A stretch of DNA of 64,000 bases, from contig NZ_JBBDQW010000072.1 of the NCBI RefSeq assembly GCF_040905785.1, positions 184,016 to 248,015 on the forward strand. Direction: 5' to 3'. Both the position numbers and the translations under genes were made by a program. Under the pieces are notes generated by a model. That model ran no database searches and had not been told where the DNA came from. It was given only the letters and a program-made list of their open reading frames with translations. Shown piece after piece: positions 17,154 to 26,113 of this stretch (the first letter of the stretch is position 1; each line of letters begins with the position of its first letter). The stretch comes from Tistlia sp040905785 (GTDB lineage: Bacteria > Pseudomonadota > Alphaproteobacteria > Kiloniellales > DSM-21159).

Positions 17154-18023
17154 TCAGTCGCTGTCCAGTACCGCCCTCAAGTGGCGGCCATAGTCGGTCT
17201 TCGAGAGCCCCTCGGCAAGCCGGGCAAGCTGCTCTGCGTCGATAAAGCCCTGGCGGTAGGCGATTTCCTCCGGCGCCGAGATCATCAGGCCCTGGCGGCG
17301 CTCGATGGTCCGTACGAACTCCCCGGCCTCCAGCAGCGATTCGTAGGTTCCGGTGTCGAGCCAGGCGAAGCCGCGCCCGAGGCGCTCGCAATGGAGGTCG
17401 CCGCTCTCCAGGTAGGCCCGGTTGACGTCTGTGATCTCGAGCTCGCCGCGCGGCGAGGGCTTCAGGCCAGCGGCGATGTCGAGCACCCGGTTGTCGTAGA
17501 AATAGAGGCCGGTGACCGCCCAGTGCGACTTGGGATGGCTCGGCTTCTCGACGATCTCGACCGGCCGCTCTTCGGCGTCGAAGGTGACGATGCCGTAGCG
17601 CTGCGGGTCGTCGACCAGGCAGGCGAAGACGGTGGCGCCCGAGGGCCGCTCGGCCGCTTGGCGCAGCTTCTGGCCGAGGCCGGTGCCGTAGAAGATGTTG
17701 TCGCCCAGCACCAGGGCGCAGCCGCCGCCGCCGACGAAGTCCCGGCCGATGATGAAGGCCTGGGCCAGCCCCTCGGGGCGCGGCTGGGCGGCGTAGCTGA
17801 AGCTGACGCCCCACTGGCTGCCGTCGCCGAGCAGCTTGACGAAGCGCTCCTGGTCTTCCGGCGTGGTGATGATCAGGATGTCGCGGACGCCGGCCAGCAT
17901 CAATACCGAGATCGGGAAGTAGATCATCGGCTTGTTGTAGACCGGCATCAGCTGCTTGCTGGTCGCGATGGTGACGGGGTGGAGCCGCGTGCCGGAGCCC
18001 CCCGCCAGAACGATGCCCTTCAC
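17154..18023 (-). CDS. rmlA: Glucose-1-phosphate thymidylyltransferase
   Basis: The first step of dTDP-L-rhamnose synthesis (glucose-1-P plus dTTP). The 289 residues include GIVLAGGSGTRLHPVT at the N-terminus, KQLMPVYNKPMIYFPISVLM, LGDNIFYG and VEKPSHPKSHWAVTGLYFYD. GTG 18023 has GGGGAGAG before it. The start overlaps the stop of rmlD by four bases (GTGA), so translation is coupled and rmlDA form one transcript. Confidence 0.96.
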   Translation of the reverse strand: MKGIVLAGGSGTRLHPVTIATSKQLMPVYNKPMIYFPISVLMLAGVRDILIITTPEDQERFVKLLGDGSQWGVSFSYAAQPRPEGLAQAFIIGRDFVGGGGCALVLGDNIFYGTGLGQKLRQAAERPSGATVFACLVDDPQRYGIVTFDAEERPVEIVEKPSHPKSHWAVTGLYFYDNRVLDIAAGLKPSPRGELEITDVNRAYLESGDLHCERLGRGFAWLDTGTYESLLEAGEFVRTIERRQGLMISAPEEIAYRQGFIDAEQLARLAEGLSKTDYGRHLRAVLDSD

Positions 18024-18925
18024 CCGCTTCTCTCCCCTGTCTGCTGCTCGAGCAGCGCCACGACGCACTGCCGCAGGCTGTCGGCCAACGGCGGCGGCTG
18101 GATGCCGAAGACCCGGCCGAGATTTGTCGTGTCCAGCACCGAGTAGGCGGGCCGCGGCGCCGGCGTCGGATACTCCGGGGTCGTAATCGGCGCCAGCGCC
18201 GGCACCGGACGGCCCTCTGCCCGCGCCAGCTCGAAGATCCGCCGGGCGAAGCCGAACCAGGTCATGCGCTCGGCACCGACGAAGTGATAGGTGCCCCAGT
18301 CCGAGAACCCCGGGCGGACGACCGCCTCGGCGATCGTCAGGACGGCCGCCGCGATGTCGGCGGCCGCTGTCGGGCAGCCGAGCTGGTCGTCGACGATGCG
18401 CAGCTCCGGCCGCTCGGCGCCGAGGCGCAGCATGGTCTTCACGAAGTTGGAGCGGAAGGGGCTGAAGACCCAGGCGGTGCGCAGGATCACGTGCCGCGGG
18501 CAGACCTCGCGGACGGCGCGCTCGCCCGCCTCCTTGCTGCGGCCGTAGGCGCTCAGCGGGCTGACCGGAGCGTCCTCGCGGTAGGGCTCGCGGGCGCTGC
18601 CGTCGAAGACGTAGTCGGTGGAGAGGTGGACGAAGGGCAGGTCCGCCGCCGCGGCCGCCGCGGCCAGGGTCGCGGCGCCGTCGCGGTTCACGCGCAGCGC
18701 CTCCTCCTGCTCGGACTCGGCCTTGTCGACGGCGGTATAGGCCGCCGCGTTGACGACCACGGCCGGGGCGTCGCGGCGCAGCTCGGCTTCGACGGCGGCG
18801 CGGTCGCAGAGATCCACGGCCTCGCGTGCCGGCGCGACCAAGGGAACGCCGCGCGAGGCCGCGAGGGCCGCCAGTTCGCGCCCGACCTGCCCGGCCCCGC
18901 CGAAGAGAAGAACGGCTCCGCTCAT
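18020..18925 (-). CDS. rmlD: dTDP-4-dehydrorhamnose reductase
   Basis: The last step of dTDP-L-rhamnose synthesis, an NAD(P)H-dependent SDR-type enzyme of 301 residues. It has the dinucleotide loop LLFGGAGQVGREL, NAAAYTAVDKAE, LSTDYVFDG and the catalytic YGRSK. ATG 18925 is chosen because the Rossmann motif then starts at residue 6. It is the first gene of the rmlDA pair. Confidence 0.95.
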   Translation of the reverse strand: MSGAVLLFGGAGQVGRELAALAASRGVPLVAPAREAVDLCDRAAVEAELRRDAPAVVVNAAAYTAVDKAESEQEEALRVNRDGAATLAAAAAAADLPFVHLSTDYVFDGSAREPYREDAPVSPLSAYGRSKEAGERAVREVCPRHVILRTAWVFSPFRSNFVKTMLRLGAERPELRIVDDQLGCPTAAADIAAAVLTIAEAVVRPGFSDWGTYHFVGAERMTWFGFARRIFELARAEGRPVPALAPITTPEYPTPAPRPAYSVLDTTNLGRVFGIQPPPLADSLRQCVVALLEQQTGERSG

Positions 18926-19157
18926 GGGGTGTGGATCCAACTCCCGAGAATGGCTGGCTGGTGGTGGTTTCGCCGCTGCCTGGGTGCCTGCGGGGCGTGC
19001 CGGCTGCGGTACCTTCGCCTGCCGGGCCGCCAGGTCGGGGCCGGCAGCAGGCGCGAGGGCCAACACCAGGCGATCCGGCGGTGCGCCGTCTATAGCCACT
19101 CCGGCGGCGAGGCACAAGGTACCGGGCGCCGCCTGCCGGGCTCGGGCCGTCCGCCGT

Positions 19158-20162
19158 TCAACCGCGCCGGGGCGGCCGGCTCAGCAGCTCGGCCCATGCC
19201 AGGCGCATGCCCGTCAGGGCCGACCCGACCTCGCCGGTGCGGCCGAGCGCGAGGCCGCGCAGCGCGCGCACGAGCGGCTCCAGGATCAGGGCCGAGGCTG
19301 CGACCAGGGCGGCCGGGAGCAGGGAGAAGTGCTTCGCCGCATAGCGCACCCGGCTGGCGAGCAGGTAGCCGAGGCGCCGCGCCGGGATCTGCCGCGTCGT
19401 GCCGCCGCCGACGTGCCTAACCGCGGCCTCCGCGACGTAGTCGCTGCGCCAGCCGGCGTCGGCGGCGCGCTTCGCCAGGTCGACGTCCTCGTAGTAGAGG
19501 AAGAACCGGCGATCGAAGCCGCCGAGCGCCTCGAAGAGCGGGCGGCGGATCACGAAGAAGGCGCCGATCACCTGGTCGACCGCGCGGGTCTCGCCGTGGT
19601 CCCACTCGGACAGGAAGTGCGGCGGGAAGGCCCGCGGGAACAGCCGGTCGAGTCCCAGGCTCTGGGCGAGGCTGCGGCCGGGCGTCGGGAAGCGGGCGCA
19701 GTGCCGCTGCACCAGGCCGGCGGCGTCGAGCGTGCGCGCGCCGGCCAGGCCGACCCTGGCGTTGCCCGGCTTCTCCAGGTGGGCGACCAGGCTCGCCACC
19801 GCGCCCGGCAGGATCTCGACGTCCGGGTTGAGGAACAGGATGTAGGGCGCGCTGCCGGCCGCCGCCCCGACGTTGCAGCCGCGCCCGAAGCCCAGGTTCT
19901 CGGCGGGCGTGAGCAGTTCCAGCGGCAGCTCGCCCTCGGGCAGGGCGGCGGTCGAGCCGTCGGACGAGCCGTTGTCGACCACGACCAGGCGGCGCAAGAG
20001 GACACGATCGGCCGGGCTGGCGCCCAGGCTGGCGAGGCAGCGGCGCAGCAGCTCCCCGGCGTTCCAGTTGATCACGACCGCATCGACGCGGGCAGTCGAC
20101 TCGGCCGTTCCCACTGGGCACGTGCCGGGGTGGGCCGGCCGCGCGTTCGGCTCGTGCGGCAT
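19158..20162 (-). CDS. Glycosyltransferase family 2 (rhamnosyltransferase-like)
   Basis: A 334-residue GT-A protein. It has VDAVVINWNAGELLRRCL, LVVVDNGSSDGSTAAL, the metal-binding ILFLNPDVEILPG and RRFFLYYEDVDLAKRAADAGW. The last of these is typical of WbbL-like rhamnosyltransferases. A weakly hydrophobic C-terminus (LLPAALVAASALILEPLV) could attach it to the membrane. ATG 20162 lies 64 bp from the divergent sialidase-like gene. It is next to rmlDA, which supports dTDP-rhamnose as donor but does not prove it. Confidence 0.85.
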   Translation of the reverse strand: MPHEPNARPAHPGTCPVGTAESTARVDAVVINWNAGELLRRCLASLGASPADRVLLRRLVVVDNGSSDGSTAALPEGELPLELLTPAENLGFGRGCNVGAAAGSAPYILFLNPDVEILPGAVASLVAHLEKPGNARVGLAGARTLDAAGLVQRHCARFPTPGRSLAQSLGLDRLFPRAFPPHFLSEWDHGETRAVDQVIGAFFVIRRPLFEALGGFDRRFFLYYEDVDLAKRAADAGWRSDYVAEAAVRHVGGGTTRQIPARRLGYLLASRVRYAAKHFSLLPAALVAASALILEPLVRALRGLALGRTGEVGSALTGMRLAWAELLSRPPRRG

Positions 20163-20226
20163 GAATGACGGCTTGATCACTGGGCGGTTCTGTTCCAATT
20201 GGGGGCCGAACTTCGGATCGGACTCC

Positions 20227-21675
20227 ATGCGCCTGTACCAGCAGTTCGTCAACGAACCCGACGACCGCTTTCCCTTTTCGCACGGCTCGCAGCTGACCGA
20301 TCTCGGGGCCTCCGGCCTTGCCTGCGTCTGGTTCAGCGGCAGCCTGGAGGGCCATGGCGACGTCGTCGGCCGACTGTCGCGCCTGCATCCGGGCACGGAC
20401 CCCCTGCTCGGCCCGCAATGGCAGGCCGGCGAGACGATCGCGGCGCACCCCGGCCGCGCCGTCGGCAACCCGGTGCTGCACCTCGGAGGCGACGGCACCT
20501 GGCATCTCTTCTACGTCGCCTTCCCGCCGCGGCAGGCGCGCGAGACGCAGCTCCTCCACCGCCGCTCCCGGGACGCCGGGTGGACCTGGAGCGAGCCTGT
20601 CGAGCTTGCGCCCGCCGGGTTCCCGCCCCGGCCGGGTCTCTGGCCGCGGCACCCCCTCCTCGTTCACGAGGGCGCCTGGTTGCTGCCGCTCTGCGAGATC
20701 GACCGGCGGCCGCCCCGTTCGCTGCTGTGGCGATCGAGCGACGAGGGCGCGAGCTGGCGGGAGCTGGCGCTGCCGAAGACCGACTCGCTGATCCAGCCGG
20801 TGCTGATCGGCACGCCGGGCCACGGCCTGCAGGTCTACCTCAGGGACATGCGCTGCCGCGCCATCTACCGGATGGTGTCGAACGACGGCGGCACCAGCTG
20901 GTCCCGGCCGCGCGCCCTGGACCTGCCCAACAACAACTCGGGGATCGCGGTGGTGCCGCTGGCCAGCGGCCGCCTGGCGCTGGCCTTCACGGACCAGCAG
21001 CGGCGCGACCGGCGCTCGCCGATCGTCGTGGCGCTGTCGGAGGACGGCGGCGAGACCTGGCCGCTGCGCCGCACCCTGGTGCCCTTCCTCGACGTCGCCG
21101 CCGCGCGCGTACAGTACTCCTATCCCTCGATGGTTCAGCGGGCCGACGGCAGGCTCCACCTGACCCTGACCTGGCGGGCCGAGCGCGTCGCCCATTTCGT
21201 CTTCGATGAGGACTGGATCCGGCAGGGCGAGCCGCGCCTGGCGAGCGTCTGGCCGGCGACGGCAGAGGCGCCGCTCGCCGCTCTGCGCCGCCTCGATCTC
21301 GGCGAGACGGTCTATCTCGCCGACAAGACGGTGCAGCTGGTCGAGGCGCCCGAGACCTTGCGCGGCGCGCTCGCGCTCTGCCCGCTGAACGACGAGCTGC
21401 GGCGCGAGGGCACGGGGCCGGAGGCCGAGATCGCCTTCGAGCTGCATCGCCCGGCACGGCTCGTGCTGGCGGTCGACGCGGAACTCCGGCGCCTGCCGAA
21501 GTGGATGGCGCGGATGAGCCCGCTGGCGGGCGAGCTGCGCACCGACAGGGCCCGCTTCCGGCTGCTCACGACAGCCCTGCAGCCGGGCCGCCACCGCCTG
21601 GGCGCCAACGCGGCACCGCCGGCCGGCGGCGGCCACGCCATGTACTTCGCCTACCTTCTGGAAGAGCCAAGCTAG
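20227..21675 (+). CDS. Sialidase-like (BNR repeat) beta-propeller protein, no signal peptide
   Basis: A 482-residue protein with four Asp-box motifs: SRDAGWTW (114-121), SSDEGASW (170-177), SNDGGTSW (218-225) and SEDGGETW (271-278). These mark a six-bladed propeller as in sialidases and related glycosidases. A C-terminal part of about 120 residues shows no clear motif. The N-terminus MRLYQQFVNEPDD is not a signal peptide, so the protein should be cytoplasmic unless the start is wrong. It sits alone on the plus strand inside the locus and its end overlaps the convergent gene at 21672 by four bases. The substrate is unknown; a role in trimming or sensing the glycan is possible. Confidence 0.8.
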   Translation: MRLYQQFVNEPDDRFPFSHGSQLTDLGASGLACVWFSGSLEGHGDVVGRLSRLHPGTDPLLGPQWQAGETIAAHPGRAVGNPVLHLGGDGTWHLFYVAFPPRQARETQLLHRRSRDAGWTWSEPVELAPAGFPPRPGLWPRHPLLVHEGAWLLPLCEIDRRPPRSLLWRSSDEGASWRELALPKTDSLIQPVLIGTPGHGLQVYLRDMRCRAIYRMVSNDGGTSWSRPRALDLPNNNSGIAVVPLASGRLALAFTDQQRRDRRSPIVVALSEDGGETWPLRRTLVPFLDVAAARVQYSYPSMVQRADGRLHLTLTWRAERVAHFVFDEDWIRQGEPRLASVWPATAEAPLAALRRLDLGETVYLADKTVQLVEAPETLRGALALCPLNDELRREGTGPEAEIAFELHRPARLVLAVDAELRRLPKWMARMSPLAGELRTDRARFRLLTTALQPGRHRLGANAAPPAGGGHAMYFAYLLEEPS

Positions 21676-22976
21676 CCGCGGCGGCCGAGCGCCGCCTGGG
21701 CCTTGCGCAGGACGATGCCGGCGAACTGGCGCGGGTGCCCGACGGCGAGACGGGCGGCTTCCTGGGCTCTCTGCCCCAGGCCGCGGGATGCCGGATCGCC
21801 TGGCGAGGCCGACGGCTTCGTCCCGTTTCGACGCGCGCGCTTCTGTGCCGCGCCCGCCTGCTTCCCGGCCAGGCGCTCCTGCTTGAGGGCCTGGTCATTC
21901 TGCTTGAGGCCGCGCCGTTCCTGCAGCTGGGCCGGGTCCTTTTTCTTCTTCGCCTTCTTGTTCTTCTTGCCTTGCGGCGTCTTCCGGCCCTGCGCGAGCG
22001 CCCGGACCTTGGTGCGGGCGATGCCGGCGAACTTCCAGGGATGCAGGATCGCGAAGCGCCCGACGTCGAGGGCCCACAGCACCAGCTCGCCGTCTGTCCG
22101 GATACCGCGCCGGGCGCGGAAGCTCTCGCCGCTCGGCAGCTCCCGCGGCCGCTCGGGCGCGTTTCGCTTGCGCGGCAGCGCATAGCGCACGGTGGCGATC
22201 TTGTGCAGCCGGTCGTCCGACAGGCGCACCTCGGCGAAGCGCGTGGCGGTATCGATGTCGAGGACCGTGCGCGGCAGGTCCCCGGCCGGAAGCAGGTCGT
22301 TGTCCAGCTGGAACAGCGCGGAGGGACGCAGCAGCCCCTCCACCACGTCGGCCTCGACGGCGGCACGCTCGATCTCGCCGCTGCGGACGGCCTCGCGGAA
22401 CCGCTCGTCCCAGGCGCCGGCTCCCGGCGCGGTCGCGCAGTACCAGGGTCGCGCGGTCAGGCGCCGGCAGTCCACGATCCCGCCGCGCTCCGGATGGTTG
22501 TAGGGCAGGGGGCGCCAGCCGGTCAGGGCGGCGCCCTCGATCTGGGCGTCGGCAGCCTCATGGAAGTCGCTCGCCAGCAGCGCCATGGCCTTGGCTGCCA
22601 GCGCAGCGTATTCCGGAGCGCCCGGGTCGACGGCGAGCGCCGCCTGCAGGCCGAGGCGCACGCCCGGAGACAGGCGGAGCGCGGCCGCCGGCCCCTCGAA
22701 GGGATCGCCGGGGGCCGCCAGGACCATGGACTGCGCCGAGAGCCAGACCGTCGGGCCGCCGGCCGCCTCGCCGCTCAAGACCGAGAGCAGGGTCGCCAGG
22801 CGCCGTCCCGGAGCGGGTTCGACCTGCCAGCGCGTCGGCGGCGCCTTCGGCGGCAGCGTCGACAGCAGGCGGATCTCCTGCCGGTCGCCGAGGGCCTGGC
22901 GGAGCTCCTTGCCCACTAGCCTTCGCTGGACCCGACCGACCCCCAGGTCATCCACCAGGAGCGAAAAAGGGTTCAT
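21672..22976 (-). CDS. GT8-like protein lacking the catalytic DxD
   Basis: A 434-residue protein that I recognise only by comparison with its neighbours. TVWLSAQSMVL (77-86) occupies the place of AVYLDADQLVF in the intact GT8 at 22979-23713. PLPYNHP and LTARPWYC with a following W-ERFREAVRSGEI helix match the family's C-terminal pattern. The DxD is thus S80-A81-Q82 and metal-sugar binding is not expected. A Lys-rich stretch (GKKNKKAKKKK, about residues 345-355) and many Gln/Arg residues follow. It starts 2 bp after the intact GT8 ends, so both are made together. It could be a pseudoenzyme partner of that GT8. Confidence 0.6.
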   Translation of the reverse strand: MNPFSLLVDDLGVGRVQRRLVGKELRQALGDRQEIRLLSTLPPKAPPTRWQVEPAPGRRLATLLSVLSGEAAGGPTVWLSAQSMVLAAPGDPFEGPAAALRLSPGVRLGLQAALAVDPGAPEYAALAAKAMALLASDFHEAADAQIEGAALTGWRPLPYNHPERGGIVDCRRLTARPWYCATAPGAGAWDERFREAVRSGEIERAAVEADVVEGLLRPSALFQLDNDLLPAGDLPRTVLDIDTATRFAEVRLSDDRLHKIATVRYALPRKRNAPERPRELPSGESFRARRGIRTDGELVLWALDVGRFAILHPWKFAGIARTKVRALAQGRKTPQGKKNKKAKKKKDPAQLQERRGLKQNDQALKQERLAGKQAGAAQKRARRNGTKPSASPGDPASRGLGQRAQEAARLAVGHPRQFAGIVLRKAQAALGRRG

Positions 22977-22978
22977 CG

Positions 22979-23713
22979 TCAGGCTGCGGCCTTGAGGCTG
23001 TAGACGTGCTTCAGGAAGTGCTTGTCCAGATGCCCGGCGGCGATCTCCCGAAGCAAGCGGAAGCGCGAGAGGTAGCCGGCCCGCATCGCGCGCACCAGCC
23101 AATCCGACCAGAGATCGGTCAGCGGGTGCTCCGGGCTCTTCCAGGGCTGCGAGCGGACGTGACTGAAGTGCACCAGCTTGGTGTCGTCGCGCACGATGTT
23201 GTAGTGGTTCCAGCGGGGATCGAGCGGCTGGATGCGCGACTGGTCCATGTGGTCCAGCTTCATGAAGTTGCGATAGTGGATCTGGCCCTCCGCGAGCGGC
23301 GTGCGGTTCGGCACGACCTTGTCGAACATCGTCTCGGGGTCCCAGTCGCGCAGCTTGTCGCAGTTCAGGACCATGACGCTGGTCTGGTTGGCTCGCTCGA
23401 TGACCTTGCCGCCGAAGGTGCCCTCGGCGTCCTGCACGCAGGCGATGGCGTGGCTGTCGTCGATCTGCTCGAACAGCTCCTTGATGTCGGTGAAGACCAG
23501 CTGGTCGGCGTCCAGGTAGACCGCGCGACCCTGGTAGCCGCACATCGAGGGCACCATGAAGCGCACGAAGCCGAAATTGGTGCCGCCAATGCGCTGGGCC
23601 TGCTGGGTGGTCGGCAGAATCTCGGCGTCGAGCGACATCGACTGCCGGATCGAGTAGATCAGGACCTGCTGAGGCACGTACTGGTTGGCCTCGGTTCCGA
23701 TGACGATCTTCAT
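22979..23713 (-). CDS. Glycosyltransferase family 8-like
   Basis: A 244-residue GT-A enzyme. It begins MKIVIGTEANQY, has the metal-binding DAD within AVYLDADQLVF (D68 and D70), VLNCDKL and the C-terminal WNHY plus LVHFSH pattern with a conserved QPW. It should transfer a hexose or hexuronic acid from a nucleotide sugar. It lies in a five-gene minus-strand unit (26113 to 21672) with gaps of only 1 to 30 bp. Confidence 0.82.
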   Translation of the reverse strand: MKIVIGTEANQYVPQQVLIYSIRQSMSLDAEILPTTQQAQRIGGTNFGFVRFMVPSMCGYQGRAVYLDADQLVFTDIKELFEQIDDSHAIACVQDAEGTFGGKVIERANQTSVMVLNCDKLRDWDPETMFDKVVPNRTPLAEGQIHYRNFMKLDHMDQSRIQPLDPRWNHYNIVRDDTKLVHFSHVRSQPWKSPEHPLTDLWSDWLVRAMRAGYLSRFRLLREIAAGHLDKHFLKHVYSLKAAA

Positions 23714-23714
23714 G

Positions 23715-24437
23715 TCACTCGCGCCCCCTCGTCAAAACGTCGTCTAGCGGCACCTCTCCGCGCAGGACGTCGTACTGGTAGTCGACCAGGTGGTAGCCGA
23801 CGATGCCGGAGAGGCTGATGACGCGCACGCCCTTCTGGCGGAGGAACTCCTGGATGACCAGGCCGCCGTAGACGTAGGCGTCGTAATTCCGTTCGTTGCC
23901 GCGCTTCAGGACCTCGTCGTCGCGGAACTGGTCCTTGTCGTAGGCGGCGTAGTGCTTGCCGCCGAGCGTGCGGCTGTCGCAGCCGATCGTGAAGATCGTC
24001 GAGGCGCCGGCGATCCAGGCGATCTGCAGGGCGGCGTGAAGAGAGCAGCCCTCGCGCATGTAGATCAGCTCGTCGGTGTCCTTCGTCTGCGTCCAGATGT
24101 CGTCGATCTCGTGGGACCAGTCGAAGTAGTAGAAGAAGGGGTGATCCCAGTCCGCCACTTCGGCCCGGTTCCGGCCCGACGCCTTGACGATCGGATAGCG
24201 GATGCCCTTCAGGTTCTCGTGGTAGGGCGCGGTGATTGATCGCCCCTTGTGCGCGTAGAGCTGGTGGTGCATCAGCGCCATCGGCGTCACGGCCGGGTGC
24301 GCCTTGTAGGCGTCGTTCAGCGACAGGCAGATCTTGTCTTCCAGGAAATCCATCGGGAAGACGTTGATGCTGGGTCCGGTGCCGACGATGTAGATGTCCT
24401 GGCCCGCATAGACGTCTCGAAGCTCGCGAAGCCGCAT
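23715..24437 (-). CDS. DUF115/GT42-like protein of unknown function
   Basis: A 240-residue soluble protein. The N-terminus IYIVGTGPSINVFPMDFL resembles the nucleotide-binding start of DUF115/MAF-like proteins and GT42 sialyltransferases, which share G-x-GPS. Further on it has EGCSLHAALQIAWIAGASTIFTIGCDS. I cannot assign a reaction. ATG 24437 has GAGGAA before it. It is tightly packed between the GT8 gene (1 bp) and a methyltransferase gene (2 bp). The context suggests transfer of a sugar or a non-sugar group to the glycan. Confidence 0.6.
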   Translation of the reverse strand: MRLRELRDVYAGQDIYIVGTGPSINVFPMDFLEDKICLSLNDAYKAHPAVTPMALMHHQLYAHKGRSITAPYHENLKGIRYPIVKASGRNRAEVADWDHPFFYYFDWSHEIDDIWTQTKDTDELIYMREGCSLHAALQIAWIAGASTIFTIGCDSRTLGGKHYAAYDKDQFRDDEVLKRGNERNYDAYVYGGLVIQEFLRQKGVRVISLSGIVGYHLVDYQYDVLRGEVPLDDVLTRGRE

Positions 24438-24439
24438 CG

Positions 24440-25144
24440 CTATTCCTCGTTCGGTTTGACTGCGACGACCCGCATGTCCCGCGGATTGCCGCGCTTGAAC
24501 AGCGCCGGCTCCTCGCGGACCTCGACGAAGCCGGCGCGCTCGAGCTCCGCCCCCAGCGTGCGCGGGGTCCAGCCCCAGCGATGGCACATCAGGGGATCCT
24601 TCCAGGCCGGGTCGCCGTAGAGCACGAACATGGTCGTCCGCCAGCCGTCGCTGGCGTCGGCCAGCCGCCCCTCGTCCTCGACGATCTGCTGCGCCGCGTA
24701 GGCCAGGTTCGGGCATTCCAGCTCGATACGGCCGCCAGGCTTGATGACACGGCGCCACTCGGCCAGCAGCTCCTGGACCTCCCAGTAGTAGAAGTGCTCG
24801 ATGACGTGGACCGACAGCAACTCGTCGGCGTAGCCGTCCTCCAGCTTCAGGGAGCGTAGGTCGCAGAGCAGGTCGGGCGCGGCGCCCTTGCGCGAGGGCG
24901 CGACGTCGACGTTGACGTAGCCCGGCAGGTTCTTGTCGCCCGATCCGAGGTTGAGCCGCACCTTGCCGTCGTCGGGCGGCGCCTGGAACCTCGGCCGGGC
25001 GGCCTTGCCGGCCCCGGTCTTGGCCTTGCCCGCCGCCTTGGCGGCGCGCCGGGCGGTCTTGTCCTCGGCGGGTTCACCCTTCGCGGCCGCGGATGTCGCC
25101 TCGGGCGCCGTCCTGCCGACCAGTCTCTTGACCATCGTTAGCAT
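24440..25144 (-). CDS. Class I SAM-dependent methyltransferase with basic N-terminal tail
   Basis: A 234-residue protein. Residues 1-55 are Ala/Lys-rich and look disordered (AAKAAGKAKTGAGKAARP). The methyltransferase domain then begins with VRLNLGSGDKNLPGYVNVD. SVHVIEHFYYWEVQELLAEW (motif IV, EHF) and VIKPGGRIELECPNL follow. Similar domains act on sugars in polysaccharide loci. It lies directly upstream of the DUF115-like gene and 30 bp after the GT gene at 25175. Confidence 0.8.
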   Translation of the reverse strand: MLTMVKRLVGRTAPEATSAAAKGEPAEDKTARRAAKAAGKAKTGAGKAARPRFQAPPDDGKVRLNLGSGDKNLPGYVNVDVAPSRKGAAPDLLCDLRSLKLEDGYADELLSVHVIEHFYYWEVQELLAEWRRVIKPGGRIELECPNLAYAAQQIVEDEGRLADASDGWRTTMFVLYGDPAWKDPLMCHRWGWTPRTLGAELERAGFVEVREEPALFKRGNPRDMRVVAVKPNEE

Positions 25145-25174
25145 CAGATCGCTCTCTATCCTTGCCGATCGCCC

Positions 25175-26113
25175 CTAGGGGTGCCGCAAGCGGCGCAGAA
25201 GCTCCAGGAAGAAATGCTCGTACACCTTGGTGATCCGCTCGATCGAGAATAGCGGAGCGGCCGAGCAAAAGCACTCGTGGATGGCCTGGCGGAGGTCGTA
25301 GTCCAGAAGGCGGTCGAGTTGCCGTTCGAGCTGCTGCTCGGTGGCGAAAAAGCGCACGCCGCCGGGGTCCGTCTCCTGGTAGGAGACGTCGGCGCTGCTG
25401 ACGATGCAGGGCGTGCCCAGGGCCAGGAAGTTCGCCAGCTTGACGTTCGACTTGTAGCGGTTGGGCAGGTAGCCGGCGCTCTCGCCCTCGCGCGCCGCGA
25501 AGCCGATATCGATCTCCGCGTAGTCCGTGGGATTGACGAGGAAACGCAGGCCGCGCGCCGCGCACAGCCGCTCGATGACCTCGCGCCAGGCGCCCAGGTA
25601 GCTCTCGTTGCCCTCGTATGCGACGGTGCTCACTTCCGGGCGAATCGGGTGCGGGGCCAGGATGGGGTTCGAGTGGTGGTAGATGTAGGTCGCGTTGCGC
25701 GTCAGCGGCCGCAGGTCTGTGTACATCGCGCGGTTCGCCAGGATATGCGCGTGAAAGGGCAGCAGCTCCTGCCAGCGCTCACGGAACACCGCCTGCGCGT
25801 CGGCGCGGCTGTGCACGCGCAGGGTGTCGTCCGGCTGCGCCCAGCCGTCGACGACGTCCAGCACGAGAATCTTGCCGGCCTGCAGCAGCCTCTCCTGGAC
25901 CTCGAGCAGGGGTCGCTTGACGAAGCAGAAGATGTCGTAGGCGTCGAGGTCGAGATCGGAGATGTCCTGGGCACCGTACCAGTTGGCGCGCTGCCGGCTC
26001 ATCTGGGCGCCGCGCACGATCCAGGAGCCCGCGCGATTGCGGCCGGTGAAGCAGACTCGCACCGGCGAAAGGGGGGCCTCCGCCGGAGGCGATGCAGCGA
26101 GCGCAGCGGTCAC
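25175..26113 (-). CDS. Putative glycosyltransferase (GT-B like)
   Basis: A 312-residue protein from GTG 26113. The second half has LNPTDYAEIDIGF-like and NVKLANFLALGTPCIVSSADVSYQET segments. These resemble the donor-binding helix and loop of GT-B enzymes (K-LxN-F-ALG-P). The first half has VRVCFTGRNRAGSWIVRGAQM and DIFCFVKRP. It is shorter than most GT4 proteins. It is the first gene of the minus-strand unit that runs down to 21672. Neither donor nor acceptor can be named. Confidence 0.65.
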   Translation of the reverse strand: MTAALAASPPAEAPLSPVRVCFTGRNRAGSWIVRGAQMSRQRANWYGAQDISDLDLDAYDIFCFVKRPLLEVQERLLQAGKILVLDVVDGWAQPDDTLRVHSRADAQAVFRERWQELLPFHAHILANRAMYTDLRPLTRNATYIYHHSNPILAPHPIRPEVSTVAYEGNESYLGAWREVIERLCAARGLRFLVNPTDYAEIDIGFAAREGESAGYLPNRYKSNVKLANFLALGTPCIVSSADVSYQETDPGGVRFFATEQQLERQLDRLLDYDLRQAIHECFCSAAPLFSIERITKVYEHFFLELLRRLRHP

